Assembly: GCA_910587295.1 (NCBI GenBank) | Contig: CAJULP010000079.1 | Location: forward strand, 1-61,892 | DNA from: an uncultured Lachnospiraceae bacterium | GTDB lineage: Bacteria > Bacillota > Clostridia > Lachnospirales > Lachnospiraceae | DNA: 61,892 nt | Direction of reading: 5' to 3' | In this document: positions 8,673 through 18,094 of the stretch, piece after piece | Layout of the letters: every line of letters starts with the position of its first letter | Numbering within the stretch: position 1 is the stretch's first letter | Notes under the pieces: model-generated | The model's database searches: none | What the model saw: only the letters and a program-made list of their open reading frames with translations | Told to the model about the DNA's origin: nothing | Made by a program: the position numbers and the translations under genes

Positions 8673-10432
8673 TGGCAAGGAGGAAAGACAGGGCAAGGCA
8701 GGAAATCAAGGCTGGGAAATCCCCATTCAGAACCGCCACCTATGCAAGACTTTCCGTTGACAGTGCCGTTACGGAGAGCGATTCCATCGCCAGCCAGCAG
8801 ATGCTTATGCGTGACTTTATAAAAGACAGGAATGAATTTCTCCTTGTTAAGGAGTATCAGGACGACGGAATCAGCGGCACCCGGTTTGACCGCAAGGCAT
8901 TCAACAGCCTGCTCGGGGAAGTTCGAAAGGGGAATATTAACTGCATTATCGTGAAGGATTTTTCAAGATTTGGCAGGGACCACATAGAAGTGGGAAGTTA
9001 TCTGGAAAAGGTGTTTCCGTTCCTCGGGGTGCGGTTCATTTCCGTAAATGACGGCTATGACAGTTTTGACAAGGACAGCGCCGATAAAAAGCTGGCGGTT
9101 ATCTTAAAGAACCTTGTCAATGAATATATCGCAAAAGATACTTCTGTGAAAGTGGCGTCCAGCTATGTGGCGAAGCAGGAAAACGGGGAGTATGACGGCG
9201 GCTGTGCGCCATACGGGTATGCCTTTGCGGACGAAAGGAAGACAAGGTTCCTTATTGATGAGAGACCGGCAGGGGTCATCAGGGATATTTTTACATGGAC
9301 ATTACAGGGTGATTCAGCCCTTGCGATTGTAATGCAGCTGACGGAAAGGAACATCAATCCGCCGAAAGCTTATCAGGATACAGGGGATTTTTACCGGAGG
9401 GAAAAGGAACGCCGTTACTGGAATGAGTATACGGTGAATGCTATCCTGCAGAACATGGCATACGCCGGGCATATGGCGCTCCATAAATGGAAGGAATCCA
9501 AAGCGGACGGGATCAGCCCCCATATGCTGGATGAACCGGAATGGAAGATCACGAAAAATACCCATGAAGCAATCATAACGGAACAGGATTTTGGCCTTGT
9601 GCAGGAAATCATGAGGGCAAGGAAAGAGCGGCACAAGAGCCTGAACGTTTTAGATGAAGCTGTGATCCGCCCGGATAACCTGTTAAAAGGGAAAGTATTC
9701 TGCGGAGACTGCCATGTGCCTGTGTCAAGGATGGGGGCGAATTACCAGAGGAGAATCGGGAAAGTCCGTATCTACCGTTACCGCTGCAGGACTTACAGGG
9801 AAAAAGGGGCGCAGGAATGTACTTCAAAATCTATTTCCGAAAAGAAATTGGAGGCAATCGTCTATCAGGCGGTTATGGGATTTATCCGTCAGGTGGAATA
9901 TCTGGATGACAGGATTTCATGCTTCCATAACGAATTTTTCCGGAAGCTGCACAGGGGCATAGAGAAAGAAAAAGATGTGGCGGAGAGGGCGATCCGGCAG
10001 GCGAAGAATGGGAAGATACTTCTGTATAAGGAATATATCAGCAAGGAATGCGGCAATACGAAACAGAACAATATGGAATGTGCCAGCAAAGATGAAGCTT
10101 CCGACAGCAATAAGGAGCGGTATTTAAATGAAAAACAGAAGAAAGACAGGGAAATCCGTTACCATGAAGAGAGGAAAACACAGTTGGAAGAAAAGATGGA
10201 ATTTTTTGAACGGCTGGAAAAGGAACAGGCCGGATGGATCAAGGAGATTCTGTCTTATAAAGATACAGCTTTGGAAGAGAAACTGACCGCACAGATGGCT
10301 TCCTTATTTGTAGATAAGATTTTTCTGTATGATGGGAAAAGGGTGGAAGTCGTACTGAATTTTAAGGATGAGTATGAGAGCCTATATTCCTGTATAGGGC
10401 AGGTCTGGGAAACGGAAGAAGGGAGGATTTAG
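8672..10432 (+). CDS. Large serine recombinase 2 of 3
   Basis: This is a site-specific recombinase of 586 aa, expected to cut and rejoin attachment sites through a phosphoserine link. The catalytic motif is intact (YARLS, serine about residue 28), followed by DDGISGTRFDR and IIVKDFSRFGRDHIEVGSYL. Next come the recombinase domain, a zinc-ribbon region (CGDC, then CRTY and a further cysteine) and a C-terminal coiled coil. I chose the ATG at 8672 because it overlaps the preceding stop by one base and gives a normal N-terminus. The next recombinase starts one base after its stop, so the three form an operon. Confidence 0.9.
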   Translation: MARRKDRARQEIKAGKSPFRTATYARLSVDSAVTESDSIASQQMLMRDFIKDRNEFLLVKEYQDDGISGTRFDRKAFNSLLGEVRKGNINCIIVKDFSRFGRDHIEVGSYLEKVFPFLGVRFISVNDGYDSFDKDSADKKLAVILKNLVNEYIAKDTSVKVASSYVAKQENGEYDGGCAPYGYAFADERKTRFLIDERPAGVIRDIFTWTLQGDSALAIVMQLTERNINPPKAYQDTGDFYRREKERRYWNEYTVNAILQNMAYAGHMALHKWKESKADGISPHMLDEPEWKITKNTHEAIITEQDFGLVQEIMRARKERHKSLNVLDEAVIRPDNLLKGKVFCGDCHVPVSRMGANYQRRIGKVRIYRYRCRTYREKGAQECTSKSISEKKLEAIVYQAVMGFIRQVEYLDDRISCFHNEFFRKLHRGIEKEKDVAERAIRQAKNGKILLYKEYISKECGNTKQNNMECASKDEASDSNKERYLNEKQKKDREIRYHEERKTQLEEKMEFFERLEKEQAGWIKEILSYKDTALEEKLTAQMASLFVDKIFLYDGKRVEVVLNFKDEYESLYSCIGQVWETEEGRI

Positions 10433-10433
10433 G

Positions 10434-12002
10434 ATGGACGAAATAACAGTTGCTTTATATATGAGGCTTTCAAGGGAAGATGATAAAGCCATTGAAAATG
10501 GCTTTGAAAAGGATGAGAGCAACAGCATCAGCAACCAGAGGAAGCTCCTGCTGGGGTTCCTGAAAAAGAAACCGGAATTTGCGGACCGCGCTGCCGTCCA
10601 GTATGTGGATGACGGTTATTCAGGAACCGGTTTTGAAAGGCCGGGCTTTGCAGCGATGATGGACGGGGTAAAGAAAGGGAAGATACAGTGCGTCATTGTC
10701 AAGGATTTCTCCAGATTTGGCAGGGATTATATTGAACTTGGCGATTATATTGAGCATATTTTCCCCTTTATGCGGGTGCGCTTCATAGCGGTCAATGACG
10801 GCTATGACAGTGAGGATTACAGGGGAAAGACACCGGATATTGACGTGCCTTTCCGTAACCTTGCCTATTCCCTCTACAGCCAGGATATTTCGGACAAGAT
10901 AAAGTCATCCCTTGCCGTGCGGAGGAAAAAAGGGCTGTATGTGGGTTCCACCCCGCCTTATGGCTACCGGAGGAACGGGGAAGGTTTCCTGACGCCGGAC
11001 GAAGAGACAAAAGGTATTGTGCAGAGGATATACAGGGAATACCTTTCCGGGAAAGGGTATGCGGAGCTGGCAAGGGAACTGAACGGGGAGGGGATACCAT
11101 CCCCGAAGCAGCACAAGATTAACAAAGGGATTCTGCATGGGGAAAAGGGGGAAACCTGTTTCTGGCTTCCGACTACGCTCCAACAGATTTTGAGGAACGA
11201 AATTTATACAGGTGTATTGACTTCAGGCGCTTATGAGCATGGTCCTCTGGGGAGCGGAAAGCGTGTCTTTGTGCCGGAGGAGGAGCGTGTCCGTGTGAAG
11301 AATGCCCATCCGGCAATTATAGAAAGAGACACTTTTCGGGAAGTACAGGAGAGGATGGAGAAGAAAAAGCACGGCGAGGCGCAGCAATTTTTACTGAAAG
11401 GGCTTGTACGGTGCGGGGAATGCGGGCGGCTTATGGTAAGGGATAAGAAAAGATTCCGGTGCAGGTATCAGAAATTTACCGACCATAGGAATGTGGAAAG
11501 CATCCCGGAAGCAGAACTGGAAGTGATTGTATGGAAAGCAGTGGATATCCAATTGCGGCTGCTGGAAGAAAAGGAAGCAGTATTCCGGAGGGAAAAGGAA
11601 TTGTGCGAAGAGAAGCGCAGAAAACTTCTCCCGGAGATGAAAAAGAAGAAGATGCAGGCAGAGAAGAAGCGGGAAGAAATCAGGCAGTTGTATCACCAGT
11701 ACAGACAGGGGAAAATGGGGAAGGCGGAGTACCTTGCAAGGAAGAAGTGGGAAGGGAATCTTGCGGGAGAGATGGAAGAGGAACTGGCAGGGATGGAAGC
11801 GGAGGAAAAAGGATTGCATCAAAGAATGAAGGAGACAGATGCAGACAATGTTGCTCTGACGGAGTGGTTAGAGCTTAAGGAAGATAAGAAAGGATTTTTG
11901 CAGTGCGTGATCGACAGCATTGATGTGTATGTAGAGAAAGCAATTGAAATAAAATGGAAGTACCGGGACAGCTTTACGGGGACGTTGACGGAGAAGCTTT
12001 GA
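10434..12002 (+). CDS. Large serine recombinase 3 of 3, intact
   Basis: This is a complete large serine recombinase of 522 aa. The catalytic serine is at residue 13 in YMRLSRED. SISNQ and DDGYSGTGFERPGF follow, then VIVKDFSRFGRDYIELGDYI at about 87-106, the recombinase domain, a zinc ribbon starting near residue 327 (CGECGR) and a lysine/glutamate-rich coiled coil from about 365 to 470. The broken gene at 97-1503 is a close relative. It is the last gene before the 31-bp motif at 12052-12082, as expected for a recombinase sitting at the end of its own element. Confidence 0.92.
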   Translation: MDEITVALYMRLSREDDKAIENGFEKDESNSISNQRKLLLGFLKKKPEFADRAAVQYVDDGYSGTGFERPGFAAMMDGVKKGKIQCVIVKDFSRFGRDYIELGDYIEHIFPFMRVRFIAVNDGYDSEDYRGKTPDIDVPFRNLAYSLYSQDISDKIKSSLAVRRKKGLYVGSTPPYGYRRNGEGFLTPDEETKGIVQRIYREYLSGKGYAELARELNGEGIPSPKQHKINKGILHGEKGETCFWLPTTLQQILRNEIYTGVLTSGAYEHGPLGSGKRVFVPEEERVRVKNAHPAIIERDTFREVQERMEKKKHGEAQQFLLKGLVRCGECGRLMVRDKKRFRCRYQKFTDHRNVESIPEAELEVIVWKAVDIQLRLLEEKEAVFRREKELCEEKRRKLLPEMKKKKMQAEKKREEIRQLYHQYRQGKMGKAEYLARKKWEGNLAGEMEEELAGMEAEEKGLHQRMKETDADNVALTEWLELKEDKKGFLQCVIDSIDVYVEKAIEIKWKYRDSFTGTLTEKL

Positions 12003-12051
12003 TTATGGAGTGTCTCCAAAGAAAGCTTTATCTGACGGAAATGAGGTTTTG

Positions 12052-12082
12052 AAATTTGTGTCATCACCTTGACACAAGCAGG
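12052..12082 (+). other. Element-end / attachment-like palindromic motif, copy 2
   Basis: This is the second copy of the motif at 1593-1623, with the same TTGTGTCA / TGACACAA inverted repeat and the same AAGCAGG edge. Immediately after it the sequence becomes the interior of a polysaccharide deacetylase gene. This is therefore very probably the junction between the mobile element and host DNA. Confidence 0.65.
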
Positions 12083-12476
12083 CCATTTGATCGGAAACCA
12101 CACATACAATCACACGCAGCTTACCTCCAAAAATGAAAAGGTATTTAAGGAGGAGATCATTAAGACAAATGAAGTGATCAAGGAAGTGACGGGAGAGGAC
12201 ACGATTTATATCCGTCCGCCATATGGCAGCTGGAATAAGGAATTTGAAAAGGAACTGAACATGTTCCCAGTGCTTTGGACCATTGATCCCTTAGATTGGT
12301 GCAGCAGCGACGCATCCTGCATTGTAAAGAATGTCTGTGCCAAGGTGGATGAAAATGACATCATCCTGATGCATGACCAGTACAAGACTACGGTGACGGC
12401 AGCCCTTAAGATCATTGACAACCTGACCGCCAAAGGGTATGAGTTTGTTACGGTAGATGAGCTTATGTTTGACTGA
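12078..12476 (+). pseudogene. Polysaccharide deacetylase, C-terminal fragment cut by the element
   Basis: The frame encodes the second half of a NodB-type polysaccharide deacetylase. These metal-dependent enzymes remove N-acetyl groups from peptidoglycan or other glycans. Visible motifs are the zinc-binding GNHTYNH, the RPPYGSWN groove motif, WTIDPLDW and the final ILMHD histidine. The first catalytic motif (TFDDGP) and the signal peptide are missing, because the reading frame enters straight from the element end at 12082. A TTG at 12069 could start translation, but the product would lack the catalytic base. The N-terminal half is not in this window. Confidence 0.85.
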
Positions 12477-12484
12477 CCAAAATG

Positions 12485-12520
12485 AGCCAGGAATATTGAT
12501 CAGGTGCATTCCTGGCTTTT
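12485..12520 (+). terminator. Terminator of the deacetylase fragment
   Basis: A 10-bp stem, AGCCAGGAAT / ATTCCTGGCT, is followed by TTTT. It overlaps the 3' end of the convergent tetR-family gene. Confidence 0.65.
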
Positions 12521-13099
12521 GATCAACTGTCTGATGGCATCAAACAGGTATGGCTTTAGGGCGGCAATATCTGTAGGCTCGTTGTACAAAATGGAACTAT
12601 AGCAGGTAGCACTGACAAATTCCACAATCATAAACAAAAGAATCTCAGGGTTTTTAAAGGTTTTGGTGGAGTTTTCAAAGATCGAATAAACATCATTAAA
12701 GTCAAGGTCATAGCTGCCATCGGAAGATGTCAGCTCATTTTTAAAAATGCCCCAGCTTAAATTTTTGGATATAAAGTTGAGCAAGGATTTATCCGTGTTA
12801 AACTGCTCAATAATATTGTCCACAAGAAAAATAAGCCGGTCGTCAAAATCGGTCAGCTGTGTCTTGGAGAGTGCGTCGTATGCGGCGGAAAAGACACGTT
12901 TTGCTTTGTGGGAGATCAGCTTATTCCGGATGTCATATTTATCCTTAAAATAAAGATAAAAAGTTCCTTTTGCCACACCGGCGGCTTCTACAATGTTATT
13001 GATGGTGGTCTGTGCGATCCCCTGTGTGGTGAAAAGTTCAAAAGCAGTATTCAGAAGCGCTTCCCGCTTCTTTTTTTTGTTCAAATCTATTTTTCCCAT
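12500..13099 (-). CDS. TetR-family transcriptional repressor
   Basis: This is a 199-aa repressor. Its N-terminal helix-turn-helix reads TTINNIVEAAGVAKGTFYLY at about residues 30-50, followed by FKDKYDI. The C-terminal ligand domain is all-helical and not diagnostic. It is divergent from the MMPL transporter gene. The intergenic region carries two TGACnnnnnGTCA palindromes, one on the transporter's -35 box. The simplest reading is that it represses the efflux module, and perhaps itself, until a lipid-like or toxic ligand binds. Confidence 0.9.
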   Translation of the reverse strand: MGKIDLNKKKKREALLNTAFELFTTQGIAQTTINNIVEAAGVAKGTFYLYFKDKYDIRNKLISHKAKRVFSAAYDALSKTQLTDFDDRLIFLVDNIIEQFNTDKSLLNFISKNLSWGIFKNELTSSDGSYDLDFNDVYSIFENSTKTFKNPEILLFMIVEFVSATCYSSILYNEPTDIAALKPYLFDAIRQLIKSQECT

Positions 13100-13203
13100 G
13101 ATAAACCCCGTATTCTCTGATTAATTCATTATAAAAGAAAAAACCGAAAAGTCAATAAGCGGATTTTGGAATCCTATTTTATAAATTGTTTAGAATTAAA
13201 ATA

Positions 13204-13232
13204 TTGACCAATAGTCATTTTTGTGATATAAC
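13204..13232 (+). promoter_or_regulatory. Promoter of the MMPL operon
   Basis: TTGACC (13204-13209) and TATAAC (13227-13232) are separated by 17 bp. A TetR-type palindrome lies on the -35 element. Confidence 0.7.
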
Positions 13233-13263
13233 ATTGGTTAGAACAATAAATGACTAACGGTCA
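13205..13263. promoter_or_regulatory. Twin TetR-type operators
   Basis: Two 13-bp sites of the form TGAC-N5-GTCA lie at 13205-13217 and 13251-13263, with centres 46 bp apart. The first overlaps the -35 box. The second lies between the promoter and the start codon at 13286. The distance, about four helical turns, would place two repressor dimers on nearly the same face of the DNA. Confidence 0.65.
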
Positions 13264-13285
13264 TATTTTAAAAGGAGCGATTTTT

Positions 13286-15406
13286 ATGGAGAGTTTTGGA
13301 AAAAAAGTTGTGCAGCTCAGGATACCGGTCCTAATTGTAAGCCTGGCGCTTTTGGTTCCGTCTTTTTTTGGATATGTGGGAACCAGGGTAAACTACGATA
13401 TCCTTTCCTACCTGCCAAAGGACATCGAGACTATGGTGGGGCAGGATATTCTGGTTGACGAATTTGGAACGGGAGCCTTTTCCATGTTGGTTGTGGAGGG
13501 CATGGAACCCAAGGATGTTACGAAACTGAAACAGGCTGTTGAGCAGGTAGAACATGTGGAAAAGGTGATCTGGTATGATTCAGTTATGGACATATCAGTT
13601 CCCGCGGAGCTTATGCCGGGTGAGATTTATGAAGCCTTTAACAGTGGGGATGCTACCATGATGGCGGTGATCTTTGACGAGACCACATCGGCGGATGGAA
13701 CTATGGAGGCAATTGAAGCAATCCGGAAGGTGACTGGCCGGAACTGCTTTTTAAGCGGGATGTCGGCGGTAGTGACAGATACCAAAAATCTTTCGGAAAA
13801 GGAAGCGCCGATCTATGTGTGTATCGCCGTGCTGCTTTCCTGTCTGGTGCTATCCCTTACCATGGATTCCTTCCTGCTTCCTGTCATCTTTTTGCTGAGT
13901 ATCGGGATGGCAATCATCTACAATCTGGGAAGCAATATTTTTATGGGTGAGATCTCTTATATCACCAAAGCGCTAAGCGCCGTATTGCAGCTTGGGGTGA
14001 CCATGGATTACTCTATCTTCTTGTGGCACAGCTATCAGGAAAACAGGCAGGAAGCTTCGGACAAAAATGATGTAATGGCATGTAAAGAATATGCAATGGC
14101 GAAAGCGATTTCGGCCACCGTCACTTCGGTGGTGAGCAGTTCCATGACTACCGTTGCCGGGTTCATTGCTTTGTGTTTTATGAGCTTTACTTTAGGGATG
14201 GACTTAGGGATTGTGATGGCAAAGGGCGTAATCTTTGGGGTGATCGCCTGTGTCACCATTCTGCCTTCCATGATTTTGGTGTTTGACAAGGCCCTGGAAA
14301 AGACGAAGCATAAGGCGTTTTTACCGGACATGAAGGGGATTGGGGCTTTTATTACAAAACATTATCCGGTTTTCATTTTACTCTTCCTGATTATGCTTGC
14401 CCCGGCGTTGTTTGGATATAAAAATGCAAAAGTTTACTACAATCTGGATGAGACTCTCCCTAAGGACCTTCCCAGCATTGCAGCCAATGAAAAATTAAAT
14501 GAAAAGTTTGATATGAATGCAACGCATATGCTTCTGATAAACAGTGACCTTCCCGCAAAGGATGTGAAGCATATGACGCAGGAGATGGAAGCTGTTGACG
14601 GCGTGAATTGGATACTGGGATTAAACGCCATGAAGGGGCCGTCCATACCGGATGAAATGATTCCCGCTGATTTGACGGATTCTCTTATGGATGAAAACTG
14701 GCAGCTGCTGCTGGTGGGTTCCCAGTATAAGGTAGCATCCGGGGAGGTCAATTCCCAGTGCGAAAGGCTCAGCGCCATCTGCAAATCCTATGACCCGAAG
14801 GGGATGTTGGTAGGGGAAGCGCCCTGTACGAAGGATCTGATCGAGATTACGGATAAAGATTTTAATACCGTCAGCATTGTTTCAATTGGTGTGATCTTCC
14901 TGATCATCCTGCTGGTATTTCGATCCGTTTTGCTTCCGGTGGTTTTAGTGTCGGTGATCGAGATGGCGATTTTCGTCAATATGGGGATTCCCTACTATAC
15001 CGGAACAGAGATTCCGTTTATCGCATCGGTGGTCATTGGTACGATTCAATTAGGAGCCACTGTGGATTATGCCATTTTGATGACGACAAGATACCGGAAG
15101 GAACGGTTTGCGGGAGCGGAAAAAAAGGAAGCTGTCACCATTGCCTGTCAGAGCAGCATAAAATCCATAGTGGTCAGCGCATTATCCTTTTTTGCGGCGA
15201 CCTTTGGGGTGGGGCTGTATTCCAACATTGACATGATCAGTTCCCTGTGCACGCTGATGGCAAGGGGAGCCCTGATCAGTATGGTGACAGTGATCTTCGT
15301 CCTGCCTTCCATGTTTATGGTATTTGACCGGCTGCTTGTAAGGGGCAGGGAAGGAAAAGAAAAGAGTAAGAAAAATAAAATCAAACAGGAGGTTGTTTCA
15401 ACATGA
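13286..15406 (+). CDS. MMPL/RND-family transporter
   Basis: This is a membrane exporter of 706 aa with two related halves. Each half has one N-terminal helix, a soluble extracellular domain and a block of about five membrane helices (first block about 170-340, second about 530-690). This is the MMPL type of the RND superfamily. The GAISYITKALSA-like segment and VTMDYSIFLWH / ATVDYAILMTTRY carry the membrane-embedded aspartates expected for proton coupling. I chose the ATG at 13286 because AAAGGAGC precedes it; the upstream ATG at 13250 lies inside an operator. It overlaps the next gene by four bases. The likely cargo is a lipid or hydrophobic compound (inference). Confidence 0.88.
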   Translation: MESFGKKVVQLRIPVLIVSLALLVPSFFGYVGTRVNYDILSYLPKDIETMVGQDILVDEFGTGAFSMLVVEGMEPKDVTKLKQAVEQVEHVEKVIWYDSVMDISVPAELMPGEIYEAFNSGDATMMAVIFDETTSADGTMEAIEAIRKVTGRNCFLSGMSAVVTDTKNLSEKEAPIYVCIAVLLSCLVLSLTMDSFLLPVIFLLSIGMAIIYNLGSNIFMGEISYITKALSAVLQLGVTMDYSIFLWHSYQENRQEASDKNDVMACKEYAMAKAISATVTSVVSSSMTTVAGFIALCFMSFTLGMDLGIVMAKGVIFGVIACVTILPSMILVFDKALEKTKHKAFLPDMKGIGAFITKHYPVFILLFLIMLAPALFGYKNAKVYYNLDETLPKDLPSIAANEKLNEKFDMNATHMLLINSDLPAKDVKHMTQEMEAVDGVNWILGLNAMKGPSIPDEMIPADLTDSLMDENWQLLLVGSQYKVASGEVNSQCERLSAICKSYDPKGMLVGEAPCTKDLIEITDKDFNTVSIVSIGVIFLIILLVFRSVLLPVVLVSVIEMAIFVNMGIPYYTGTEIPFIASVVIGTIQLGATVDYAILMTTRYRKERFAGAEKKEAVTIACQSSIKSIVVSALSFFAATFGVGLYSNIDMISSLCTLMARGALISMVTVIFVLPSMFMVFDRLLVRGREGKEKSKKNKIKQEVVST

Positions 15407-17973
15407 AAAAGAATAGAAAAACAGGAAAAAAGGTTATTAGCGTATTACTCAGTACGGCAATGGTCGTAAGCCTTGCAGGATGCGGCAAAAAAGAGGAAGT
15501 AAAGCCGTCGGTCATCACCGGTGAAAACGAAGAAAGGGTTTTGAATGAAATATTAAACGGGCAGGTAAAACCTTCTCATAGCAGCAACACCGGGAAAGAA
15601 GAAACGGTCTATGTGTTTGCGGACGCCAACGGGAAGGCAAACCAGGTGATCGTCAGTGACTGGCTGAAAAACGGCAACGGCGGTGCGAGCCTTGCAGACT
15701 GCAGTGACCTTAAGGATATCCGGAATGTGAAAGGTTATGAGACTTTTGAGACAGACGGGGATGGCAATATCGTATGGCAGGCAGAAGGCGCTGACATTTA
15801 TTATAGAGGGAACACGGATAAGGAAGTGCCGGTGGAAGTTAAAATTTCTTACCTTTTAGACGGAAAAGAAATCACACCGGAAGAGCTTGCCGGAAAAAGC
15901 GGCAGGGTGACCATACGCATGGACTATGAAAATAAAGAGACAAGGAAGGTTATGATCGGCGGCAAAGAACAGGAGATTAAAGTACCTTTTGCCATGATAT
16001 CCGGCATGGTCCTGCCCCAGGATAGGTTCTCGAATATCGAAGTAAAAAATGCAAGGCTTCTTTCGGAAGGCAGTAACAGCGTTGTAGTCGGAGTGGCTTT
16101 GCCGGGGCTTAAGGAAAGCATCCGGATGGAAGAGCTGAAAGAGAAGATGGATGACGAGGAGAAGAAGAAAAAGCTGGAAGACATGGAAATTCCTGATTAT
16201 ATTGAGATATCGGCTGATACGGAAAACTTTGAGCTGGGGATGACCATGACGGTTGCCATGAGCGACGTCCTTTCCGATATTGAACTGACGGATACTTTTG
16301 ACTTAACTGACTTAAGCGCTTCCATGGATGACCTAAGGGAAGCCACCGACCTATTAAAAGAAGGTACTGCGGAATTAAAGGACGGGAGCGGGCAGCTTAA
16401 GGACGGTACCGGGGAACTGCTTTCGGGAACCGATGATCTGTTAGACGGCGCGCTCCGGTTAAAGGACGGCACCCAGGAATTACATGAAAAGTCCGGCCTT
16501 TTGCAAGAGGGAGCTGCTAAATTAAACAGCGGAGCGCTGGAACTTTACGATGGAACGGCAGCTCTTCAGGAAGGCGGGCAGAAACTGGCAGATGGTACCG
16601 GGAGCCTGGTAAGCGGTATGGAAACATTATATGACGGTGCGGGCCAGATAAAAGGAGGCGTTTCCATGGTTGCAGCCCAGATGGGCACCTTACAGGCAGG
16701 GATTGGAAGGCCGGTGACGGATATCACCCAGATTGCAGATCCGTCCAAGCCCCAGACACTGTTACAGGCGGCTTATCTGCTGAATTACCAGATCAAAGCA
16801 CTAAGTGAGGCGGACGGTTTAAGCGCCCAGCAGTACCAGATGATCTTAGACGGACTGAAAGCCCAGAAAGTACAGGCTGAGACAGATCTGTCAGTGGCCA
16901 GGGAGAACTTCTCGGCAGCGCAGACCCGGTTATCGGATGCGGAAAGCATGGTGATGGCTGCCTGTGAGGGAACGACAACCGAGATCACGGCGGTAACAGG
17001 CAGTTATACAGAAACGGAGAGCTATGAGGTAACGGTTGATGCTCCCGTATATGCTACCACAAGGATTGTCTGTGAAGGTGAAGCGCCGGAAGGGGAAGAG
17101 AGCGGGGAACTGAATGTGATTGAGGAATATACCGATACCGATACGCAGACAGTGACCGGAACGGTGGAAGTGGAGAAGGAAATCGTGGATACGGAAGTGG
17201 TCGAGGTGCAGTCGGTAGACGTGGAAAATTTGCAGCAGACGATTAGCAGCTATCAGTCCGCATTGGAAGATATGGCAGTCTGCCAGGCAAAGATGGAAGC
17301 TTATTCCATGCAGGTGGAATCGCTGGAACAGGAGATTAGTGCAGCGGAAGCTTATGGGGCGCAGCTTCCTGCCGTCATGCAGAAATGGTCACCGGTAATT
17401 GCGTTGGGAGCAGGGCTGGAACAACAGTTAGCCGGAATTTCAGCAAACCTGGATGCGGGATCTTCGGAATTAGGCCGTCTGGAAGCCGGGGCTTCGGCTC
17501 TGGAAGACGGAACAAGGTCAGCCCTTTCCGGTGCGGCAGAGTTAAATAACGGCGCCGGGGAACTGGTATCCGGAACAAAGGCCCTGAGGGATGGCGCGGC
17601 GGCGTTAAAAGACGGTACCGGAGAATTAAAAGACGGTACGGATCAGCTGGTTTTGGGAACGGAGACGCTGGATGACGGCGCCGGAACCTTAAAGGATGGT
17701 GTGGATACATTAAAAGAGGGCGTATTGACCTTGGATGAGGGCATGGGAACTTTGGACGACGGCGCGCTGGAGCTTTTGGATGGCATGTTTGAATTTGACG
17801 AGGAAGGCATCAGCAAGCTGACGGATCTTTTCGGTGATGACGTGACGGATGTGGTAGACCGGTTAAAAGCAGTGTCCGATGCAGGGAAGGAATATAATAC
17901 TTTCACAAAGCTGCCGAAGGATATGGACGGGAGCGTGAAGTTCATCATTAAGACAGAAGCAGTGAAATCATAA
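15403..17973 (+). CDS. Lipoprotein with X3-Leu-X2-Gly heptad repeats, partner of the MMPL transporter
   Basis: This is an 856-aa exported lipoprotein; the signal peptide ends in LAGC with the lipidated cysteine at about residue 27. Two long blocks of heptads such as LKDGTGELLSGTDDL occupy about residues 314-412 and 687-800. Such repeats are known from YhgE/Pip-type proteins next to MMPL transporters. Between the blocks lie an acidic Thr/Val/Glu-rich stretch and a coiled coil near 615-660. It has no clear C-terminal membrane helix. The ATGA overlap with the transporter gene suggests that the two work as one envelope complex, perhaps as a periplasm-like adaptor or stalk. Confidence 0.8.
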   Translation: MKKNRKTGKKVISVLLSTAMVVSLAGCGKKEEVKPSVITGENEERVLNEILNGQVKPSHSSNTGKEETVYVFADANGKANQVIVSDWLKNGNGGASLADCSDLKDIRNVKGYETFETDGDGNIVWQAEGADIYYRGNTDKEVPVEVKISYLLDGKEITPEELAGKSGRVTIRMDYENKETRKVMIGGKEQEIKVPFAMISGMVLPQDRFSNIEVKNARLLSEGSNSVVVGVALPGLKESIRMEELKEKMDDEEKKKKLEDMEIPDYIEISADTENFELGMTMTVAMSDVLSDIELTDTFDLTDLSASMDDLREATDLLKEGTAELKDGSGQLKDGTGELLSGTDDLLDGALRLKDGTQELHEKSGLLQEGAAKLNSGALELYDGTAALQEGGQKLADGTGSLVSGMETLYDGAGQIKGGVSMVAAQMGTLQAGIGRPVTDITQIADPSKPQTLLQAAYLLNYQIKALSEADGLSAQQYQMILDGLKAQKVQAETDLSVARENFSAAQTRLSDAESMVMAACEGTTTEITAVTGSYTETESYEVTVDAPVYATTRIVCEGEAPEGEESGELNVIEEYTDTDTQTVTGTVEVEKEIVDTEVVEVQSVDVENLQQTISSYQSALEDMAVCQAKMEAYSMQVESLEQEISAAEAYGAQLPAVMQKWSPVIALGAGLEQQLAGISANLDAGSSELGRLEAGASALEDGTRSALSGAAELNNGAGELVSGTKALRDGAAALKDGTGELKDGTDQLVLGTETLDDGAGTLKDGVDTLKEGVLTLDEGMGTLDDGALELLDGMFEFDEEGISKLTDLFGDDVTDVVDRLKAVSDAGKEYNTFTKLPKDMDGSVKFIIKTEAVKS

Positions 17974-17992
17974 TAAATAAAAAATCAATAAA

Positions 17993-18034
17993 AAGTGTGG
18001 GCAAGAACGATATTAGTTTTTGCCCACACTTCAT
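17993..18034 (+). terminator. Terminator of the MMPL operon
   Basis: A perfect 12-bp stem, AAGTGTGGGCAA (17993-18004) and TTGCCCACACTT (18020-18031), has a 15-nt loop. T-rich DNA lies inside and after the stem. Confidence 0.75.
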
Positions 18035-18094
18035 TATTTAGTTTATCATACCACAAAAATAAAGTCTAGTAATTTTTATGATGTTCCGCTATTA

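Noticed and set aside
15403..17973. The long repeat-rich protein was considered a YhgE/Pip phage-infection protein.
   Set aside because: It has a lipobox and no C-terminal membrane block, so only the shared heptad repeats are claimed.
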